Source: Impatiens glandulifera
Lineage: Eukaryota > Streptophyta > Magnoliopsida > Ericales > Balsaminaceae
NCBI RefSeq assembly: GCF_907164915.1
Contig: NW_025919528.1
Span: 1 to 64,000 of the forward strand
Direction of reading: 5' to 3'
DNA: 64,000 nt
Below, piece after piece: positions 47,592 through 59,599 of the stretch. A program made the position numbers and the translations under genes. Within the stretch, counting starts at the first letter, position 1. Each line of letters opens with the position of its first letter. The notes under the pieces were generated by a model. It saw only the letters and a list, made by a program, of their open reading frames with translations. It searched no databases and was not told the DNA's origin.

Positions 47592-49167
47592 TGATAGAAT
47601 CAGCTTTATCGATAGAAAGGGGGTCTGGCTATTGATGAAGGCTTAAGAAAAATCGGTTTGAAAGAAATCCTGTTAGGGATTTAATTCGCTTTCTATTTTA
47701 CGCAAACACTTGTAAACACTTGAAACAGATTCAAGGCGGAATTGTTTACTTGGGTTTGAAGCACAAAATGAAATATGAGAAGATGACAGAAATGAAAGAA
47801 TACAGCAGTTTGTTTATGGATGTTCGGAGAAACTCTCCTACGTCACCCCTTCTTCCAACCACGGGAAGGATTCACTATCAAATGATTCGAATCAAATACA
47901 GTTTACACACTTAGCTCACTATTGAACAGAACACTTTCTGTTCAATTACAAGATGAATAATATCACTCAGCTAAATGTGTTTTGATTCTAGCTCTCTCTT
48001 GATTCACACACAGTACAATCAGAAAGCAGCTTCACAATATGAATATTCAAAGGCTTGAATTCAGTAAGCAAGATGATCGAATGGTTTCTCTCTCTATAAA
48101 ATCCGATTGCTTGTTCGTTATCTGAGGGAGATTGTCCATTGTCCTTTAGATTTGTTAAATACTGAGCAGGAGCTAACGGTCGAATCTTTTAGAATTATAC
48201 GTTGCACTCTTCTATTAGAAAGCCTCCATTGTACACAGCAGGTTCTGAGCACAAGGATCGTGGTCGTACACCACTGGTAGTGCGCCGAATATTCCATCAG
48301 GGATGTACCTACAAAACAAGTAGTGTGAGAAAAATTCTCTTACGTGGCATTCGTTGGTTGTATGCATATAGCTGTTGTACAGATCTTCACTAGAAAGTAG
48401 AGCAGGAGTAGGGTACAACTATAGCACGTGGGTAGGTGAATGCTAGCTTCAAGCAAACTGCTTAAGCTGAGCATTAGACGTATTTCAGTTAGACGGATTG
48501 TAAAAATCAGTCTAATGAAATCAAACATCCCCTTCTAATAGCAAAGTCTATTAGACCGTCTGGTATAATAGAATTAGACTCACGTCTAATTACGATAACC
48601 ATTAGACTGTACGTCTAACTCCACTGAGTTAGACTACACGTCTAATTCCGGTTCTACCTCATACTAATCTGAAGGAGTTAGACTCACGTCTAACTTTCAC
48701 TTTCTATTAGATTGCACGTCTAATTCCGCATATATTAGACTGTCCGTCTAATTGCAAATATATTAGACTACACGTCTAACTCCGATGAGTTAGACTGTAC
48801 GTCTAATTTCGAATACATTAGACTATCCGTCTAGTTACAAGTCTATTAGACTACACGTCTAACTCCGCTGAGTTAGACTGTACGTCTAATTCTATGCATT
48901 CATTACACTACACGTCTAACTCCGATGAGTTAGACTATACGCCTAATTATATGCATTCATTAGACTACACGTCTAACTCCGATGAGTTAGACTGTACGTC
49001 TAATTCTATGCATCTAATGCCAAAATCGGCCTAATGACCTTCATTAGAGATAAGTCTTATAAAATATGATTTCAATACACCTGCATCAAAACTCATAAGT
49101 CATTTCATCATCAAAATCTCAATGGTTAAATTATTTCAACACTTAGTCAAAATAAATTGACCCAACA
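47592..49167 (-). repeat. 5' LTR of element M (L3)
   Basis: 1576 bp, collinear with L1. It carries a shorter TTAGAC/GTCTAA array (about 48545-49030). The right end CCCAACA is followed by the target duplication CATTG. Confidence 0.88.
48545..49030 (+). repeat. Palindromic TTAGAC/GTCTAA array in LTR L3
   Basis: Same units as the L1 array, with fewer 57-bp repeats. Confidence 0.88.
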
Positions 49168-49235
49168 CATTGACAATACATAAACGGTCAAAATTTTCAA
49201 AATATTCTCATTAAATGCTTCATAACCGTCTCCAC

Positions 49236-49244
49236 TATATAAGG
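49236..49244 (+). promoter_or_regulatory. TATA-like box of accessory ORF B
   Basis: TATATAAGG, 86 bases before the ATG at 49330, followed by a CT-rich leader. Confidence 0.55.
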
Positions 49245-49329
49245 ACCTCATCCTCCTTCAAGCAAATCACACTTTAAAATTATCTCTCTCTCTAAATCTT
49301 GAACTTCATCTCTTTTCAAAACTCTCAAA

Positions 49330-50032
49330 ATGAATGCTCAAATCCGAAACTCAATCATCGTCGATTTTGAATCGGTTCTTAATTCTTGATTCGAAGGTGT
49401 TCTTATTCAACCTTTAATCGTATCCGGCTTACGAACCTTCCTTGAAGGATCGGACTCCATCCTCGAAGAGGAGGTGCACGAGTTCTTCGACAATGCCCAG
49501 GTGAGAGATGATGGCAACATCACCACCTACATCGACTGCGAGTTCTACCGGCTCACTGAAGAGTCATTCGCAGATTTCGAGCAAAAAATGTTATTCTTTC
49601 ATCTCCTCCGGAACCAATCATCCGGTTCAATGCCACGGTCTGAAAGATGACCTGACCCTCATATCCAACTTCTCCAGGACTTAATCCAACGGTCAATCCT
49701 GGGACACATGTCGAATCAGCGGTACACTCGGCAAGTGTATGACTTCATGATCTCAATCATCAAACTCTCACCCATAAACTGGGCTTCATTTATCTTCAAC
49801 AACTTGAAGGAGCTCATCATGGCTCCTAGAAGAAGAATCGGCTTTCCCCCCAAATCAGACGGTACATTCGTTCCGTCATTCCCAATCTCGGACCAGAAGT
49901 CCCGGTAGGCACGGCCAACACACTGACCAGCCACATGATGGAAAGCTCGATCGGAAGAATCGAGAACCGAACCGGCTACACCGTAGAGGAATGGATCGTG
50001 ATGATGGAAGAAGGGGACTACTATCAGTCTTA
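49330..50032 (+). pseudogene. Accessory ORF B of element O
   Basis: Starts MNAQIRNSIIVDFESV and then meets TGA at 49387. The same frame continues with VSGLRTFLEGSDSILEEEVH and HEFFDNAQV, matching ORF A. A later block (49708-49908) has NWASFIFNNLKELI, again as in ORF A. Several stops and frame changes make it non-functional as it stands. No catalytic motif. Confidence 0.65.
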
Positions 50033-50385
50033 AAATTTTTAATGTATCCGGTCATCTCGGTCATTTTGTTGTACGACCGGATGACCACTCTATTTAATAT
50101 TTTCGATTAATCCAAGTCATCTACTCATTCAAACGATTCCGGTTTAAAATCAAAATTTCCGCTAAGGCACAACTTCCGGTTTTACATGAAAACTTCGGCT
50201 TAAACAAAATTCGGCTAACTTCAAAAATCAACCGCCGATAGTTTACCGCCCCTAGTTTACCGCTCAAATTTACCACCCTGATTTACCACCAACAGTTACC
50301 GCAGTAACTTTTGGAGTGAAATCTTGGCGCCTAAACCCAGAACGACGTGACGGTTCGGTTTCTTAACCGCCAAGTAACTGCTTCC

Positions 50386-50394
50386 TATATAAAA
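50386..50394 (+). promoter_or_regulatory. TATA-like box of accessory ORF C
   Basis: TATATAAAA, about 107 bases before the ATG at 50501, followed by a CT-rich leader like that of ORF B. Confidence 0.55.
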
Positions 50395-50500
50395 CAAGAA
50401 GTTGAATCATTCATCATCTCACGCTCTCTCTCTAAATATTTCCAAAGCATCCTTGCATCTTATCTCTCAAAGTTTTCTTAAATCTCTGTTTCAATCCACC

Positions 50501-53199
50501 ATGGGACGTGATAACGCACTATTCACTTACATTTTGCAGATCGACTTAAAGATATCGAAGACAATGGAACCAACGACTACAAAACTTTGATCGGATCTCT
50601 GAAAGACTCTAGTTTGAAGACATTCCTGAATGGTCCATTTGTTCTTCATCAGGATGAAGTCCTGGAGTTCTTCAGCTAGGCAAGTGTGAAGAAGAGGGTC
50701 ATCACTGCCACCGTATGCGGCACAACCTTCGAAATCAATGAGGAATTATTTTGTAATGCTCTTGGACTGCCTAATGAGGGAAGGGATTTCCAGACCAGTT
50801 TGTCTAAAGCCGACTCTACGGTGGCTCGGCTGGCGATTTCAAATGATTCGGCTAACTTGGTGGATCACACTAGCAAGAAAAGTAACTAAAGTCGGAGTTC
50901 CGGTTCCTGATGGATATAATCTCCAAATCCCTACAAGGAAAAGGAGGAAATTTTGACAACATGACCCGGATGAAACTTGAAATGATGATTGGAATAGTCC
51001 TAGGAGACAAAATCGACTAGGCCGGTGTGCTCTTCGAGCAACTATGTGAAGTGGTTGCAGGGACAAAAGATCGGGGTCAAGCCTACGCCATGCCGATTAG
51101 GAAAATTCTTAGACCGTTACAGATCCCAATCGGTGAAGGTACACCCCTATAAAACTCCAAAATTATGAATGCTGAGAATGTCAGGACCCGGACTGAAAAC
51201 CACCCAAGGAGAAAGCTCCAAGGGCCAAGGCTTCTAAAGAGGCCAAACCGAAGATCTCGAAAGACAAAGGCCCTACAGAAGATGAGCTTAAAAAGAAGGA
51301 AACCGGAGTCAAATGCAAGTCAAAACTCAAGAGAGCGGCTAAGAAAAGAAAGCTTGTTGAGAAGAAAACGGCAGGCGGATCTCATGATTCTGAAAGAACA
51401 TCGTCCCCGACCCATCAGGTACGTTCATTAAAGAAAACTAAATTAATGTGGTGATTCCAATTCCGGTTCTATCCACCTCACCAGTAAAAGAGAAGGACGC
51501 AGCCGAAACCGTCCCCTCTCCAAAGCATGCTGAATCATTTACAAGTCGGGCCGCTAAATCTACGGAATGGGTCAGTACTCACACTCATAACTCTGAAATT
51601 AGGAAATCCCCTCCTAAAGACATTGCGAATACAATAGAATCAGTCCAGTTAAGGACTTCAGATGTGGTAGTAGACATAGCAAAAGAAGTCACTCGGGCAA
51701 ACAATGACGAGGCGACAAGTAAAATTGTTGAGGAAGGCCAGGCTGTTAAAAATGATCGGATAGATGATCCGACCAACGAAACGGTCAACAATGAAGAAGA
51801 AATACCAACTTTTTGTCCTCCGTCTCAAGGGGACAATGATACAAAAAGAAGTACAACAAATTCGGGTGCTGAAAATCCCATTCCTAACACTAAACCGGAA
51901 TCTTCAAAACCGGTTAATGAAGAAGAAGAAAATCCTCCGGTTCAGGGAGGTAACACCATTGAAAAGAGTTAAACAGGTCCGGCTGGGGACGATGCTCTTC
52001 AAACCAATCAAAATCTGGATCCTCTGGTTATGTCCAGATGTGATCTAGCCAAAAAGAACGCCAAAGTATGGGCCATGACCGAAGTATTGGAGGCCTCCAA
52101 AGACATGGCTCTTACCGTTGAGGAAACTAAGGCAAAGGATTCGTTGCACGAGATCATTGCCAAAATTGAAGCCGAGATATCTGAGATGGAGAAGAAAACC
52201 GAGCAAGAGACCAAGGAACGGTATGCATTTCCGGGACCTGACAATCATCATTTTCTGACTACAGAAATCGGTGAATCATCCAAACAACCTTGGTCTTAGC
52301 AAGAAGATGGTCGAATAGCTTCCCCCTCACCAAGTAAGTCCATCTCGCATCCTATTCATGAGAATGTTGTACCGATTAACAGGGAACAACCAAAAAGATC
52401 AATGTCGGTTCATACTCCTCACACGGTTGGTCCGGTTACGGATAACATACAAGCCCTCATCGATGATGCGGTTGAAAGATCAATGGCAAAATTGCAAGCG
52501 ACCCTTGAGGCAAGAGACTCTGTGTCAGACAACAAGATACTGAAAGTTGAGAACAAGATCGAGAAGGTTGACAACACCACCTCCCAGATGCTGCACATGA
52601 TGCAACTATTAACCGTTCAAATTGTGGAGATAGGAGAGGTAAAAGCCATGACAACCGAGGCCTAGATCCGATCCGATGCCGAAGAGACCAAGAAATTCCA
52701 AGCCGATAAGATCAATAGGGAAAAGCGATTGAAAGAATTTGAGACAAATGACCACCGGCTAGCATCGAAAATCGTAGAGGAAGAAGCGGCCAAGGAAAGC
52801 GAAGCCGAGAGGTCTAACACCGGCGCGACTAAAAAATGTTTTCTACCAGAGTCACAACAAGGGGTCAAGCTAATAAGAGGAAGAAAACTCAGATAACCAA
52901 GCTCTTGACCCAAATCACCGATGAAAATATTCAAACGACAACAAACCCGGTCGACAATCAACCCCAGCAAACATCCGAGATGGAAGAAGAGGATGAAGTT
53001 CCTCTCCAGTCCAGAAAACGCAAGGCTAGAACAAAACAATCCTCATCTATTCAACAAGGCAAGAGGCCATCTCAGGAGTCCCAGGGGGACTATATACAAA
53101 ACTTCATCAACAACTCCCCATCAAGCAACATTGCACCTCGACCACCTAGATCAGAAGAAGGTTATTTCAACTTTAACCGTTTCCCCTCCCAAAGAATAA
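50501..53199 (+). pseudogene. Accessory ORF C of element O (long, broken)
   Basis: Starts MGRDNALFTYILQIDLK; after a frameshift near 50540 it continues LKDSSLKTFLNGPFVLHQDE and VLEFF, aligning with the N-terminus of ORFs A and B. Later pieces are charged and low-complexity: a Lys/Arg-rich stretch (51165-51431), an acidic Ser/Asn-rich frame (51448-51972) and a coiled-coil-like part (52402-52665, with KILKVENKIEKVDNTTSQML). The last frame (52836-53399) passes through PPRSEEGYFNFNRFPSQ near 53140-53190. Total length is close to that of the element M accessory ORF. It carries multiple stops. Function unknown. Confidence 0.6.
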
Positions 53200-53454
53200 G
53201 TTTCATAGCTGGCTGGTGCTTGGACACGGATAAAAGGGAAAGAATGGCAAGCGGAGCAGGAGGCAAAGCTCAAAGCATCAGAACATGGGGGACATCCGAA
53301 TCCTTGAACTTCAGCTCTACTTATGTTATTTACCTTGCACTAAAAGATTTTTCTTATTTCGGTTATAACTCTATTTTCTATATATATATATATATATAAT
53401 ATTATCTCGGTTTATTAAGTTGGTTTTGATACTTTTCGGCTAAAAGTATCAAAA
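53200..53454 (+). other. Spacer before the 3' LTR of element O
   Basis: No gene beyond the tail of ORF C's last frame; a TA run lies at 53379-53399. Confidence 0.5.
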
Positions 53455-53697
53455 TGGGAGAAATTGATAAACTTTTTCAAAACCCGGACAAGTAAACTTA
53501 AAAGATCCTCTGAAATATCTCTCGGCCAACACTTACAAGTTTTGAATATTTATTCTAAATAATCAAAACGGGGAAATTGTTAGAAAAATTAAGTAAGTTA
53601 ATTTTTAAAACCGGCGAAAACTTCATAAAACGACTTCAAACCGGCCAGCACTTACAAGTTTTGAATATTTATTCTAAATAATCAAAAAGAGAGAAAT
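53455..53697 (+). repeat. 120-bp tandem duplication of the LTR start and polypurine tract
   Basis: CACTTACAAGTTTTGAATAT ... AATCAAAA, a purine tract, and TGTTAGAAAAATTAAG occur at 53529-53593 and again 120 bases on (53649-53713). TGTTAG lies at 53578 and 53698. The first tract reads AAAACGGGGAAAT, the second AAAAAGAGAGAAAT. Confidence 0.85.
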
Positions 53698-54862
53698 TGT
53701 TAGAAAAATTAAGTAAGTTAATTTTAACCGGACAAAGAATTTAACCAGTCTCAAAATTCCTTTTGCAGGTACCGCACCGGACCGGTTGAGACACTCTGTG
53801 TCAAAGAAATCTGGACAATCAAGAAAATTGGTGTCACTCTCCTAACCGGATCGGCTCAAAAATTCCTTTTGCAAGTTAATGAAAAACGCATGAAGCATCC
53901 TTTCCGACCGGCTCAAAAATCGAAGATCTTAAGGCCAACGGGAAAGTATTCAAATTGATAAAATCTATGAAAGATGACGTAATGAATCTCTTGGAAATGA
54001 ACATAAGAATGGTCTGTGATCCGAGTCAGAAGCATGCAACAAATGAAATGATGATTAATTATCCAAGATCACAAGCAATCTTCTAAAACATGCGGTCGGC
54101 TAATGCATGTCTGCCAGATGTCCAAAATGACAAGGCGTACACGACACCTGAACCTGACCGGTTGGGCTGACCAATCAATAGATGAGAGAAAAATATGACC
54201 GTTGTCATATTCTCTATATAAAGGGAGCCAAAAACAGTAGGCAGACATACAACGCGCGCATGAAAGAATCAACTGAGCTTTTCATATAATCAAGCCCTAA
54301 AAACATTCTGAGTTGATATAGCTATTTTGATTTCAAAGTGAAACTGTTGTAAAAGAAATCTGTGTATTTTACCTTGTGTAAAAGTATTACATCATTGTGT
54401 GAGTGGTGTAACCGACAAGCAATAAATAAGACTTGATCGAAGTAAGAGTTTGTTTGTGGAATATTCCAGTTAGTGAATATCCTTCTTACTGTTTGAGAAG
54501 AAGGGGTGACGTAGAAGATTCAACTCCAAACATCCATAAAATTTTGTCTTGTGTTCTTTACTTTACATTCCGGCTTACTTACTCTAACCGAACCGAAACA
54601 CTATTCACTCAAACCGAACCAGTTTTCTCTCCACCTTAACCGACTCCTTCTAATACCTTCCAAACCGAATTGTGTGAGTTACTTCAGATTGAAACGGACA
54701 TTTCCGCACTTGAACTCGGTTCAAGAGTCTGATAATCTGTGTAGTGTTAAGAGCGGTTCTAGTCTTTAACCGGATTAGTTCCAGTATGTTGTGTGTTGTG
54801 TTGTTTTAAGCGGTCTCCTTTAGCCGGACCCCAGTCCCTTATCGGCGATCCCGATCTTAAGA
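53698..54862 (+). repeat. 3' LTR of element O
   Basis: 1165 bp, near-identical to 29017-30163. It ends CTTAAGA where the left LTR has CCTAACA. Confidence 0.9.
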
Positions 54863-54923
54863 AAATATTTGTGTTGATATTATTTAGGGCCTAATTTGTT
54901 GGGCTTAACGAGAATATCCAACA
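54863..54923 (-). repeat. 5' LTR of element D, right part
   Basis: It resumes the D LTR at the point where 29016 stopped; TATTATTTAGGGCCTAATTT matches the intact LTR near 26249. It ends TCCAACA. Confidence 0.75.
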
Positions 54924-55603
54924 TTGCCCTTAAAGACGGGGTATTTGAATGGAAAAAAATATAAGGATCTTTAAAGTGAAGAAACCGTAAAAAAATGCGT
55001 ACAACAGGCTATTTACTTAATCCACAAAGATTAGTCACACTCTAGTGAAACGAAACCCACCGTTCTAAAAACAATTAATGGCAAAATACGTCATTTATAG
55101 CTAATAAATTGTTCTCAAATCTTTGGGAAATTGATCATTATTGTTCAATTAACAATCTCCTTTTTGTGAAATTGAATTTGGACATATAAATCAAAATTTT
55201 AATTTTTGAAGAATTAAAATAAAACTAAAATTGTCCAACTAAAGGATAAAGAAGAATTTTTAATCCTTCTTCAAAATGACATAGTTTTGGGGCATGCGAA
55301 CTACATGTTGAAAGGGGGCCAAAACGATGTCGTTTGGGTCACTTATGATCTTCTTGAATGTTGATCGGTGGTGATTCGTGTACGATGGTCATCGTTAGCC
55401 GCTCTGTCCGCGATTGATAATTTTTTGGCGTCGTTGACTTCTCTAGTGATTATCAACATTTGTCTACAACGTATGTCAACGGTTCTTTGACAACATTTTT
55501 ATTTTTATTTTTTATTTAGAAACCACATTTTGCACTTAAGTTTATATTTAAATTTAGGTCTATTTAAATAAAATAAAAAGTAGTAAATAAAACCAACAAA
55601 TTA
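54924..55603. other. Interval between element D and the CACTA element, no gene
   Basis: AT-rich. CCAAAACGATGTCGTTTGGG (55320-55340) is an inverted motif often seen in plant LTRs, so this may be decayed LTR. TTA at 55601-55603 is the CACTA target duplication. Confidence 0.4.
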
Positions 55604-57931
55604 CACTAGTAAAAAAGTAATCAATAGCATTGTTACCATCGTTCTTGGTCAAATAATAATGAATAATACAATATGTATTTATTAATAACCACGACCATCT
55701 TATAACTTTTTCCAAAACCTAAAATTTAAACTTAAATCAAATAAACATAAACATAAAAGTCTTCTTAAAATCTATGAGAGTTAAAGAGGGAGAGTACTCC
55801 AATATCCCATTGACGAACCTGCACAACCGAAAAGACAAATGAAAAATCCAGGTGAGTGACCTTGTACGAGTGAAAGTCGTCTTATTTACTCCTAATATTT
55901 CACAAAAGGAAGCGAGGAATCTATCTAAAAGACTTATGACGAGCTTGATTTGTTCCTAATTAAGAGGGAAAGTCTATTTAACTTATTCAGGGGATGTTCA
56001 ATCCAAATGGAAGAAGATGTGTCTGAGTCTATAATGCTTTATTTCTTTATTGATCAGGTTTTATTTGGCTAGGTGTTTTAAGGGTACAACTGTCTATGAA
56101 CTTGTCTATTATCATTATCGTTTTATCAAAATCGAATCATTTAATGAACTTATGTATAATATTTGACAACAAAACAACTTTTCACATACTAACTTCAACC
56201 TCTATACTTGATGAGATCCCTAACATTAGTAGAAGATAACGAGTTGTTTATTTAAGGTAACCAAATAATAAATATAATTACAACTCCTAAATATATCGAG
56301 TAAGCATTAAGAAGATCTCACATACCATATTAATAGCAATGCTGGTTAAATTCAATAAAGAAATAAGCATGGCTTATTGGTGTTAGGTATCAAGCCAAAA
56401 GTAAGTATCAATCCTATAACACATTTTGTAAATTTGAAGTAGTTTTTAAGAGTGAGAGTGTAGTATAGAGCTTGCGAGTAACTTTGAATTATTGCTGATA
56501 GAATTTTAATTAAAGTGCTTCTTAAATAGTGGTTTGAATATTGAACTAACTAGCTCTGGTCATATTATATGTACTAGATAAGTATTTAAATTTCTATGTA
56601 GGTTTGGATTTCCAATATTTATTCATCTTTATGTGGATCATGTCAATCCTATTATTTTATGTTAGAATATCATATTATATGTACTAAATTTGATATTTAA
56701 ATTTCTCTTTAGATTATGGATTTCCAATATTTATTCACCTTTATGATCAATCCTATTATTTAGTATTATAAGCCTTTAGGCTTTTTGATAATCATCTTTT
56801 CTATTTCTTAGTTGACAGACGTCAAATCTCCTCACGAGAGAGCTGATGTAATGATTAATCTGATAGATATTTATTGTTCTTCAATCTAGCTTTTGGTACT
56901 GGTATGTGTTATAATGTTTTGTCTAGTAATTTATTCACTATTTTTTTCCCATGATTTGTGGATCCAAACAATACAAGAAAGTGAATAATTTATAGTGATT
57001 GTATTTAGTCTGATTATGTTGTAAGACAAACACATTTGTGAGATGTTAATAGAATAATGTGACTTCCTTAGAAATGTTTAGTTCATTTGTTGTATTATCA
57101 CTTAGTAGAGATCTCCAAAGAATCTGAATTAGCGGTCTAATTCCTTCTACTTTCAGTAATTTGACAAATCTAAAAAACAGTAAGAAAATAATTTCATTTG
57201 CAAAGAAATTTTTTAGTTAAGATTTTATTCATTTTAAAATAATACTATTTTTCAGGGAAAATGAATTTCACCCAACCTAGCATATCCTTCCAAGTGCTAT
57301 AAATCATAATAAATCTGGAAATATTGTGAGTTGATTATAATAAGATTATATTCTTTATGTGTTTTATTCAGTCGTTTAACTTATTTATTAAATATGTTGT
57401 AGTATGATGCTAAGAAATTGTAGAATTATTGGTCCAGTTTGTGTATAATATAGGATGCTGAGAAATTGCAGATTTGTTGGTATAGTTTGTGTATAATAGG
57501 ATGCTGAGAAATTGTAGAAATTCACTTGACTTCAGATAAAGACCTATGTGAAGATAAGATTTGTGTTTAGAAGAGAATTGAGCTTTAACTAGATAACTAG
57601 TCATAGATTTTATATAAACAATATTTCTATATTAGAAAGAAATGTAATGTATAGTAATATTAAGGATATATTTTTTGTATTAAAAAAAATTGTTTTAAAA
57701 TATAGAATTATACATGTAAATTTGGCGACCATGATTAAATCATTTAGCCACCCTTTAGTGACGGTATTTTGTTCCCATAGCCAACACTTTAACGACGGTG
57801 TTTATTACTGTGGCCATATTTTAGCTACGGACCATATCAACACTTTCTACCATTGGCACTGATTTGCAGCGACGGTTAATTGACCTTTAGCGATTGTTTT
57901 ACCGTCGTTGTTGCTATCTTTTTTACTAGTG
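55604..57931 (+). mobile_element. Non-autonomous CACTA element, copy 2 (complete)
   Basis: 2328 bp. The left end is CACTAGTAAAAAAGTAATCA; the right end complement is CACTAGTAAAAAAGATAGCA. A 3-bp duplication TTA flanks both ends (55601-55603 and 57932-57934), as expected for CACTA. GACGGT-type subterminal motifs occur at 57760-57910. No transposase frame was seen. Confidence 0.8.
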
Positions 57932-58876
57932 TTATATAGTTTTGTTTTTCCAGGAAAAAAAGTATTGAACGTCAAGTTAAACGCGGCCTAAGCGCATCAT
58001 GCCACCTAGACCCCAAACCAATCTACGCATTCCAGAAATTGAGAGCTTTCATATCAAGAATATCAACTAAATCTAATTTTTAATTGTTTTTATAAGTTTT
58101 TTAATTCCTAGTCAGGTTTATCCCATGAAAAGTCAGTACTATCATAAGTTAGAAAATCATGCATAGGATTTGATAGGAACTTTGAGTTTGAGAATATTTC
58201 TTTTTTAGTAATTCTGAAATTTTATTCATGATTTCTATGAATGATAATTCAAAACGTGAAGATTCATTGAGTTGATTGTTCTAAAAATATTTGGTAGGAT
58301 TGTTTCAGTTTGAAACTCTGTTTGTTTATGTTTGTATGATGCTAAGGATATTAAAAAAAATACTTCAAGATCGTTAAAAAGAAAAATAGTTGACGAACTT
58401 TATTTATTCAGCTTTGCTTTGTCACATATAACTGTTCTAAACTATTGGTCGAGAGACCCTTGTCTTTTTATTAATACGAATGTGTAATCCTGTCTCATAA
58501 GAATTCGTAGTAGGTGAACATTAATTTAATCGATATTTCATTTGGAATTCCGACGATTCGGGTGAATTTGATATTCAGGTCTTTCTAGTTTCATCAGAAA
58601 GTCTGTAAGGCAAACCAAAATAAAAATGGATCATTGTTCTCTGTTCAAAGTATACTAAAATATTTAAGTATATAAATTAATAATAATAAAAATAATTAAT
58701 TATATAAAGCTTCTATCACATGGATGTATCACATGGATGAATAAAAGCACATCACACTTTGAGATTTTGGATAATGTGGATTTTGGATAATGTGGATAAC
58801 TTCACGTGTAAGACTATGCTTTGAGTGTATGAGATATGTTTGGAATTGTAGGTATTTTTTAGATTTTATTCTTATG

Positions 58877-59348
58877 CACATGTCTTTTTCTAATTTTATT
58901 CATTAATTTATTTTTTCAACATGACGCATGTCTTCAGAACAAAGTGATGCAAAATTATACACATGTTTATATTTGGATTATACCTTTAGACACATGTCCT
59001 AGGATTGGAGAAATAAATAAAGTGCAGAATAATATTCTTTTAAATGACCAAAAGTTTAAAATAGAGACGGTTATGTGATAAGAATATTAGACATAACGCG
59101 TGAGCCCTTTCTCACGTGTAATCAAGCACCGAATTAAGAACAGAACCTCTAAAATACATTTGAACACACAAAATATTTTTTCTTTTCTAATTTCTCGAGT
59201 ACTAAATTAGGTGACGACTCTAAAAAGTCAAAGCTAGTCAAAATCGATATTTTTAAATGCATTCTAATAACGATGATGGTGAGATATGGGGTGTGACTAT
59301 CGAGTAACGAAAATCCCTTATCGAGAATGGTCAATTTTTGGCGTTACA
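58877..59348 (-). repeat. R1-family repeat present only in duplicate 2
   Basis: The family end GGCGTTACA is at 59348. At the matching point of copy 1 (near 9425-9445) this sequence is absent, so it is an insertion after the duplication. Extra AT-rich DNA to about 59425 is also copy-2-specific. Confidence 0.6.
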
Positions 59349-59599
59349 ATTTAATATTATTGTTATTTATTAAATATTTATATATATTTTTTAGTATTAT
59401 CAAATATATATTATTAATATTTACGTCTATATAAAATTTATTATAAAAAATCTTGTAGACAAACATTTTAAACTATATATTTTTAATTTTTAATATGTTA
59501 ATTTTCCTAAAACATAAATTATATCTATTTTATTAACTAATTATTTTGGTGTGCAGAAAAAAAAATGTCAAACAGGACCCTGATGCAACATGACACTCA

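Larger units (their letters stand above)
36973..49167 (-). mobile_element. Element M: pol-less LTR retrotransposon nested in O
   Basis: M is bounded by CATTG at 36968-36972 and 49168-49172, an exact 5-bp target duplication. It reads on the minus strand: 5' LTR 47592-49167, primer-binding site 47576-47589, gag 47546-45930, accessory ORF 42423-38937, polypurine tract near 38766, 3' LTR 36973-38762. On the minus strand the LTR starts TGTTGGGTCA or TGTTAGGTCA and ends CCTATCA or TTCTATCA. No protease, integrase, reverse transcriptase or RNase H was found, so it must depend on a related element for movement. A solo LTR of its own family splits the interior (42645-45116). Confidence 0.88.
29017..54862 (+). 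mobile_element. Element O: large Ty1/copia retrotransposon with three accessory ORFs
   Basis: The LTRs are 29017-30163 and 53698-54862 (TGTTAG...CTAACA, the last bases mutated on the right). The insertion lies in the D LTR; AAATC before and AAATA after look like a 5-bp target duplication with one change, and the D sequence resumes in register. The order is PBS, gag, protease, integrase, reverse transcriptase, RNase H, then three related ORFs (35913, 49330, 50501). Without nested element M it is about 13.6 kb, long for copia. An extra region after pol recalls the Sirevirus group, but the lineage was not tested. Confidence 0.9.
26032..54923 (-). mobile_element. Element D: old Ty1/copia retrotransposon, interrupted by element O
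   Basis: D reads on the minus strand. It consists of 26032-29016 plus 54863-54923, about 3 kb without the insert. Its left (3') LTR is 26032-26294. Its right (5') LTR is split: 28809-29016, then element O, then 54863-54923. On the minus strand the LTR starts TGTTGGATA and ends TACAACA. RNase H and reverse transcriptase lie near the left LTR and gag near the right one, in the order expected. Protease and integrase are missing, so the copy is internally deleted. No target duplication could be confirmed at the outer edges. Confidence 0.8.

Noticed and set aside
53379..53399. TA run as a possible promoter
   Set aside because: A plain dinucleotide repeat with no downstream gene.
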